From contig CAYLKO010000054.1 of NCBI GenBank assembly GCA_964384525.1, forward strand, positions 1 to 19,737: DNA of 19,737 bases, given 5' to 3'. The notes beneath the pieces are model-generated. The model saw nothing but the letters and a program-made list of their open reading frames with translations, ran no database searches and was not told the DNA's origin. Of the stretch, positions 16,218-19,737 are shown one piece after another (position 1 is the stretch's first letter; each line of letters begins with the position of its first letter). A program made the position numbers and the translations under genes. This stretch comes from SHZI01 sp964384525 (GTDB taxonomy: Bacteria; Pseudomonadota; Gammaproteobacteria; Steroidobacterales; GCA-2729495).

Positions 16218-16235
16218 AAGAAGAACAAGAAGAAC
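16218..16235 (+). repeat. doubled AAGAAGAAC in the PEP-CTERM leader
   Basis: AAGAAGAAC occurs twice in tandem (16218-16226, 16227-16235), 4 bases before the ATG at 16240. There is no GGAG-type Shine-Dalgarno, so this purine-rich tract probably serves as the ribosome-binding region. The upstream 16060-16217 stretch shows no convincing sigma-70 or sigma-54 promoter. Confidence 0.5.
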
Positions 16236-16239
16236 AAAC

Positions 16240-16866
16240 ATGAACCATTTTCGTCTGATCCATGTCCTCGCTTCCGCCGCCAGCCTCGTGGCGCTCCTCA
16301 CCCTGTCTCCCGCCCACGCGGTACCCTGTGGTACCTATGCAACGGTTGGCGGGATCAAGACCGGCAGCACGGATCTCGGCACTTCCGCCGCGACCTGTCG
16401 CAACAGCGTGTTGGGTGATGCCAACGACAGCGTTGGTGACCTGAACAACGGCGCCTTCTTTGGCAGCCACGCCTGGACCGAACTCGACAAGGCCGACAGC
16501 GGCGAGTTCGGCGATGCCGCCTACTGGACCTTCAGCGGCGCGTCGCGGCCCAGCGGCGCCACCAGCGGCAACTTCGTCCTGACGGCAGGGCTGTGGAACC
16601 TCTACTCCCACCTGGTCGTCGTGCTGAAAGACGGCGGCAGCACCACGAACAAACAGATCAAGTGGTCAGCCTATCTGCTGCCCGTCGATGTCTACGGGAT
16701 CTACAACTGGTCCTACGACAATCGCAAGGCGCTGTCCCACATCACTCTTTATGGCATCGAGGGCCGGCGGACGAGTGTGCCGGAGCCCGGCACCCTGGCC
16801 ATTCTCGGCATCGGACTGGCCGGTACCGCCGTCGTACTCCGACGGAAGCGCGCCCGCCAAGCCTGA
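16240..16866 (+). CDS. PEP-CTERM sorting-domain surface/exported protein (208 aa)
   Basis: A signal peptide (1-27, ending PAHA) is followed by a mature part with an early Cys and many Gly, Ser, Asp and aromatic residues, looking beta-rich (for example WTELDKADSGEFGDAAYWTF). The last 29 residues are a textbook PEP-CTERM signal: VPEPGT (180-185), a hydrophobic helix, and the basic tail LRRKRARQA. Such proteins are cleaved and sorted by an exosortase and are usually linked to extracellular polysaccharide. No exosortase gene is in the window. ATG 16240 is preferred to an upstream in-frame start at 16141, because the signal peptide begins there. A strong terminator follows at once. The gene lies alone between two minus-strand operons, bounded by a 29-bp repeat. 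Confidence 0.93.
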   Translation: MNHFRLIHVLASAASLVALLTLSPAHAVPCGTYATVGGIKTGSTDLGTSAATCRNSVLGDANDSVGDLNNGAFFGSHAWTELDKADSGEFGDAAYWTFSGASRPSGATSGNFVLTAGLWNLYSHLVVVLKDGGSTTNKQIKWSAYLLPVDVYGIYNWSYDNRKALSHITLYGIEGRRTSVPEPGTLAILGIGLAGTAVVLRRKRARQA

Positions 16867-16884
16867 TCACTGCCTTCACCATCC

Positions 16885-16914
16885 AAAAAAAGACCCCGCT
16901 TGCGGGGTCTTTTT
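16885..16914. terminator. strong bidirectional intrinsic terminator
   Basis: GACCCCGC (16892-16899), a TT loop and GCGGGGTC (16902-16909) form an 8-bp stem flanked by seven A (16885-16891) and five T (16910-16914). It ends the PEP-CTERM transcript, and on the minus strand it can also end the CtaG-like operon, which stops at 16967. Confidence 0.95.
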
Positions 16915-16966
16915 CTTTGGAATGCGGCAGCCTGTCGCTGTGTTGCCGATGTGTCGGGGATTGTCG

Positions 16967-17575
16967 TCAGCGACTGCTGGTCGGGGAGAGTGCCGGTTTG
17001 TTCTCGTCCCGCAACACGCGGAAGGCATGGATCAACCAGGCCACGCCCAGCCCCAGGGCGATGCCAACCAGCCAGGTGCCGAGCTGCTGCTGGTCGTCCA
17101 GGCGGTAAGCATTGCACAGGCGTTCGGGGGAGTCCTGATACAGCAGCCCGACGACTGCGGTCATCAGCAACAGGTTACCGAGAAAGAAACCCTGCACCAC
17201 CAGACCCGCTGCCGGCCAGGAAAGCCGGATGGCGCCGCCGCAGAAGATCAACAAGGCAAACTTGACCGCATCGATGCGCCCATCGACCAGGGCAAGGTCG
17301 AGGACCCGCGGGATCATCAGCATGGCCAGGATCAGGCCGGCCGCACACAGGCCGCTGATGCCATGGCGGTTCCAGGGTGCCAGCGCAGTCCGCCACCGAA
17401 GCGGGATGGCGCCACCCAGCAAAAAACCAATGAGCAGCAGGCTGGAAAACTGCAGCAGCATGTGCCGGCTCATGCTGGCTTCCATGGCAAGTCGCACGGG
17501 TTCGAGTGCCAGCAGCATCAGCCCGCCCAGTGCAGCCAGGGCGAGTAACCGGGGCTGCCGGGCCAGCGTGATCAC
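16967..17575 (-). CDS. CtaG-like multi-pass membrane protein (202 aa), probable oxidase-assembly factor
   Basis: About five or six hydrophobic segments can be seen. Motifs recall the CtaG (caa3 assembly/copper) family: MSRHMLLQFSSLLLIG near residue 35 and DDQQQLGTWLVGIALGLG near residue 165. The protein is shorter than typical CtaG, so the similarity is tentative. It follows SCO1 with a GTGA overlap (start GTG at 17575), and both would deliver copper to a haem-copper oxidase. The ORF ends with the AWLIHAFRVLRDENK tail, whose coding DNA is repeated upstream of the PEP-CTERM gene. The bidirectional terminator follows, so it is the last gene of the operon. Confidence 0.6.
   Translation of the reverse strand: MITLARQPRLLALAALGGLMLLALEPVRLAMEASMSRHMLLQFSSLLLIGFLLGGAIPLRWRTALAPWNRHGISGLCAAGLILAMLMIPRVLDLALVDGRIDAVKFALLIFCGGAIRLSWPAAGLVVQGFFLGNLLLMTAVVGLLYQDSPERLCNAYRLDDQQQLGTWLVGIALGLGVAWLIHAFRVLRDENKPALSPTSSR
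17011..17039 (+). repeat. 29-bp direct repeat, right copy
   Basis: The copy of 16008-16036 that lies in the 3' end of the CtaG-like gene. It differs at one triplet (ATG here, GCA there) and is identical in the other 26 bases. Copies are about 1 kb apart and in the same orientation, with the PEP-CTERM gene and its terminator between them. Confidence 0.9.
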
Positions 17576-18219
17576 GAGCGTTGCCTGTTGGTCTGATCCT
17601 GGTCGGTCAGTCGGGCGGCGAAAGCCAGGGCGGTATCCAGTTCGGAATAGTCGAATATCCGTACCAGTCGGCCCCGGGTGTCAACGACCAGCAGGGCTGC
17701 ATTGTGGGCATACCCGCCATGGCCGTCCGGAATCACGACGACATTGAAGCGGTTCAGCAACGCGTCCAGTTGCTGATGGTCGGCAATCTGCGCAAAGGTC
17801 CAGATCCCGGGATCGGCGCCGAGGCGATTGCCGTAGTCGCGCAGGACATCCAGGGTGTCGTGTGCCGGGTCGAAGCTGATTGACAGCAGGCGCACCCGGT
17901 CGCGCAGCTGCGCGTCGTTTTCGATCCGCGCCTGCAGCTGCTGGAAGCCGGTGCCGAGCACCTGGCAGATCGTCTCGCAACGGGTGTAGATGAAATCAAC
18001 GATGGTCGCGGCATGCCCCGTGGTGAGGAGATCGGGCAGGCTGGCGTGGGGGATGTGTGGTCCGGCCAGCGTGACCGGCGGTGCGCTGACTGGAGTGGTG
18101 ACCACCTCGAAGCGTCTGGCCCCTTCCGCAGTCCAGACGTTGAAGTCATGGGTCAGCCAGTGTGTCGTGCCGATGGCGAGGGCGATGAATGCGGCAGTGC
18201 TGACGAGCGTCCGCCACAT
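17572..18219 (-). CDS. SCO1/SenC-type copper chaperone (215 aa)
   Basis: It has a membrane anchor (about residues 1-24), then a thioredoxin-like domain. Copper ligands are visible: Cys81 and Cys85 in FIYTRCETICQVLG, and His172 in GGYAHNAALLVVD. In the SCO family these deliver or reduce copper for the CuA or CuB centre of cytochrome oxidase. The CxxxC reads CETIC instead of the common CPDVC. The true start is ATG 18219, which overlaps the stop of the Rrf2 gene by one base (TGATG). A much longer frame from 18612 has no support. Its neighbours are the Rrf2 regulator upstream and the CtaG-like gene downstream (GTGA overlap), all in one operon. Confidence 0.94.
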   Translation of the reverse strand: MWRTLVSTAAFIALAIGTTHWLTHDFNVWTAEGARRFEVVTTPVSAPPVTLAGPHIPHASLPDLLTTGHAATIVDFIYTRCETICQVLGTGFQQLQARIENDAQLRDRVRLLSISFDPAHDTLDVLRDYGNRLGADPGIWTFAQIADHQQLDALLNRFNVVVIPDGHGGYAHNAALLVVDTRGRLVRIFDYSELDTALAFAARLTDQDQTNRQRS

Positions 18220-18683
18220 CAGCGGCTGCGTCCGGCAGACTTGCCGGGTACAGCGGCACGCTGCTGCCCAGCGTGGAGATCCGCCGGCATGCCGGGCAAC
18301 AGGTCGGCGAGGGTGTGTTGGTTCAGGTGTTCCATGAAGCAGGCCAGCGCTTCCTGGACGATGCCGGTCAGCTGGCAGCGTCCCGTCAGCTGGCAGGATG
18401 TGCCGGTGAAGCATTCCACCAGCCGGAAATCCGGCTCGATGCTGCGGACGACTGCACCGATGTTGATGAGTTCCGGTGCCGTCGCCAGCCGCATGCCACC
18501 GCCCCGCCCGCGAACGGTATCCAGCCAGCCATGCAGCGCCAGCTGATGCGTGATCTTCATCAGGTGTGCCTCGGAGAGGCCATGGGCTTCGGCAACTTCC
18601 GCAATGGTGCACAGCTGGCCTTCCCGCTGACTGACGTACATCAGGAGGCGCAATGCGTAGTCAGTCATCATGGTCAGGCGCAT
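18219..18683 (-). CDS. Rrf2-family regulator, NsrR-like (154 aa)
   Basis: A winged-helix DNA-binding domain opens with MRLTMMTDYALRLLMYVSQR, then IAEVAEAHGLSEAHLMKI and a wing GRGGGMRLA. Three cysteines, Cys91, Cys97 and Cys103 (CFTGTSCQLTGRC), match the NsrR cluster pattern; E. coli NsrR uses 91, 96 and 102. This supports a [4Fe-4S] or [2Fe-2S] switch that senses NO. The C-terminal extension after about residue 125 is rich in Ala and Arg and not typical. It sits inside the oxidase operon (33 bases after the cytochrome gene and overlapping SCO1), so it may autoregulate these respiratory genes; the operon promoter lies outside the window. IscR-type is unlikely by Cys spacing. Confidence 0.87.
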   Translation of the reverse strand: MRLTMMTDYALRLLMYVSQREGQLCTIAEVAEAHGLSEAHLMKITHQLALHGWLDTVRGRGGGMRLATAPELINIGAVVRSIEPDFRLVECFTGTSCQLTGRCQLTGIVQEALACFMEHLNQHTLADLLPGMPADLHAGQQRAAVPGKSAGRSR

Positions 18684-18716
18684 CGCTTGCCCTCCATCGC
18701 GGGCCCCGTGGCCGTC

Positions 18717-19349
18717 TCAGGGCGCCGCGGGTTGTGGCTGGTCGAGGGCGTGAAGTTCCGCTTCGCCAGCAAATGGCGTGGTCCGGGACTGGTCCTGGCG
18801 CACCTCGGCGACTTGCGCGGCCTCGATGGCTGCCGACTTGTTCGACCACGCCGACCTGATATGGCTCGCCACCGCGGCCAGTTCGGCATCACCCAGCTGG
18901 GGGAAGGCCGGCATCGCGCCGTTGTACACGGCGCCACTCACGGTCATTTCACCGGTGATGCCATGGAGCAGTATGTTGATGAGCACCCGGGCATCGCCGC
19001 TGACCCACTCGGAACCATCCAGGTTGGGGAACACGCCGGGGATGCCCTTGCCATTGGCCTGGTGACAGGCCACGCAATTGGCCGAGAAGATCTGGGCGCC
19101 ATCGGCGCTCGTTGCCGAGGCGGTGGCCGTTGCCGGCTTCGCCATCAGGTCGCTCAACGTGCGCTGGTCACCGAGATCAGCCCTGCCGAAGGGCTCGGAG
19201 AAAAATATGTAGCCGGCGCCGAACAGGACCACGCCCAGCACGATGAGGGCTGCGGCCAGTGGTACCGGCTTGTAGCCTTCGGATGGCTCGGCATGTTCAC
19301 GTTGCTGGGCCTTGGTCGGTTTGTTCGGTTTGTTCTGTTCATCAAACAT
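18717..19349 (-). CDS. membrane-anchored c-type cytochrome, single haem (210 aa)
   Basis: A charged, Lys/Glu-rich N-terminus (1-29) leads to one transmembrane helix (about 30-50), then a periplasmic linker rich in Ala and Thr and a class-I cytochrome c domain. The haem site is CVACH (Cys92, Cys95, His96), and Met146 in YNGAMPAFPQL is the likely axial ligand. After the domain, a variable tail of about 40 residues is Ala/Glu-rich. ATG 19349 is chosen: AAGGGG lies 7 bases upstream, whereas the longer frame begins with TTG. It starts 14 bases after the CcoO-like gene, so the two are translated from one mRNA. It probably feeds electrons to the oxidase (CcoP-like role), though it has only one haem. 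Confidence 0.9.
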   Translation of the reverse strand: MFDEQNKPNKPTKAQQREHAEPSEGYKPVPLAAALIVLGVVLFGAGYIFFSEPFGRADLGDQRTLSDLMAKPATATASATSADGAQIFSANCVACHQANGKGIPGVFPNLDGSEWVSGDARVLINILLHGITGEMTVSGAVYNGAMPAFPQLGDAELAAVASHIRSAWSNKSAAIEAAQVAEVRQDQSRTTPFAGEAELHALDQPQPAAP

Positions 19350-19363
19350 CGGAGTGCCCCTTT

Positions 19364-19737
19364 TCAATCTGGCGTCGCGGGCACGGCGGGCAGGATCGGA
19401 TAGGTGTGATCCATCCCCTGCAGGTAGCGGACCAGATCCAGCGCCTGCGGCGTGGCCACCACGAACTTGCCTTCCGGCGCGTAGCCGGGCGGCAGATTCA
19501 CCACATGATCGCCATCAGCGACCTTGTCCTCGATGGTGAACAGGTAGGGATAGGCCGGCATCGTGGACCCGGGTGCGTAGGCTCGTGGTTGATAGAGATG
19601 GCCCAGGTGCCAGTCGGCGCTGGGCTGGCGGGCTCCGATATTGAAGAGATCCGGTCCCGTGCGCATGCTGCCGAGCAGATGCGGCCGATCGTAGTAATAG
19701 TCGCCGGGCACCGCCGGGCGACCCCCGCCCCGGCTGG
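19364..19737 (-). CDS. CcoO-like haem-copper oxidase subunit II, C-terminal part (partial)
   Basis: An open frame enters from the right edge and ends with TGA at 19364. The visible part has DYYYDRPHLLGSMRTGPDLF, RQPSADWHLGHLYQPR, then PGSTMPAYPYLF with a Met that could be the haem axial ligand. This is the pattern of the cytochrome c domain of the cbb3 oxidase subunit CcoO, whose CxxCH would lie upstream, outside the window. The following stretch KVADGDHVVNLPPGYAPEGK is longer than in standard CcoO before LDLVRYLQGMDHTY. Whether the complex is a cbb3 oxidase or a NO reductase needs the missing catalytic subunit. It is the first gene seen of the operon. Confidence 0.75.
   Translation of the reverse strand, partial: SRGGGRPAVPGDYYYDRPHLLGSMRTGPDLFNIGARQPSADWHLGHLYQPRAYAPGSTMPAYPYLFTIEDKVADGDHVVNLPPGYAPEGKFVVATPQALDLVRYLQGMDHTYPILPAVPATPD

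Noticed and set aside
17572..18612. 346-residue N-terminally extended SCO1
   Set aside because: The extra 131 residues are low-complexity His/Arg/Gly sequence overlapping the Rrf2 gene out of frame; the SCO1 signal anchor begins at 18219.
18273..19403. 376-codon plus-strand frame
   Set aside because: Antisense to the Rrf2 and cytochrome c genes, with visible cysteine and haem motifs in the opposite strand.

Overview
The window is GC-rich and gene-dense and looks like chromosomal DNA of a proteobacterium, most likely a gammaproteobacterium. The basis is an AcnA-type aconitase, a PEP-CTERM (exosortase-sorted) surface protein, an NsrR/Rrf2 regulator with SCO1 and haem-copper oxidase genes, and baeRF3 with UspA proteins. 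The exact taxon cannot be fixed from the sequence. I see no rRNA, tRNA, CRISPR array, transposase or phage gene.

Layout. (1) 1-1130, minus strand: an unknown two-helix membrane protein, a small unknown protein, and the 5' end of a gene leaving the window. (2) 1131-2796, minus strand: a DUF6522-like protein, a CBS-pair protein, and an exported SDR-fold protein that lacks the catalytic Tyr. (3) 2895-6209, plus strand: a YjdF/DUF2238-like membrane protein, a baeRF3-type release-factor paralogue, a tandem-domain Usp and a single-domain Usp. This looks like a stress/ribosome module. (4) 6257-9397: a Rieske-FAD reductase translationally coupled to a YeaO-type DUF488 protein on the minus strand, a second DUF488 protein divergent from them, and a 4Fe-4S uracil-DNA glycosylase-like protein. 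(5) 9456-13610, plus strand: acnA, then a geranylgeranyl-reductase-like flavoprotein, with a strong hairpin between them. (6) 13631-14415 and on to 15965: a 13-bp minisatellite, then a minus-strand operon of a DUF1971 protein, a nitronate monooxygenase-like protein and a second Tyr-less SDR. (7) 16240-16914, plus strand: a PEP-CTERM protein with an excellent bidirectional terminator. (8) 16967-19737, minus strand: a tight respiratory operon reading from the right edge. Its genes are a CcoO-like subunit (partial), a membrane-anchored c-type cytochrome, an NsrR-like sensor, SCO1/SenC and a CtaG-like membrane protein.

How they fit. Region 8 reads as a haem-copper oxidase or NO-reductase locus carrying its own copper-delivery proteins and a candidate Fe-S (NO/redox) switch. 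Regions 2-4 look like a general stress and redox island. The most unusual DNA-level features are a 29-bp near-identical direct repeat on both sides of the PEP-CTERM gene (one copy lies in the 3' end of the CtaG-like gene, the other in a 33-codon ORF), the 13-bp minisatellite, and the alternative-arm hairpin after acnA. No single region can be declared a new system from sequence alone. The best candidates are the NsrR-containing oxidase operon and the repeat-bounded PEP-CTERM unit.
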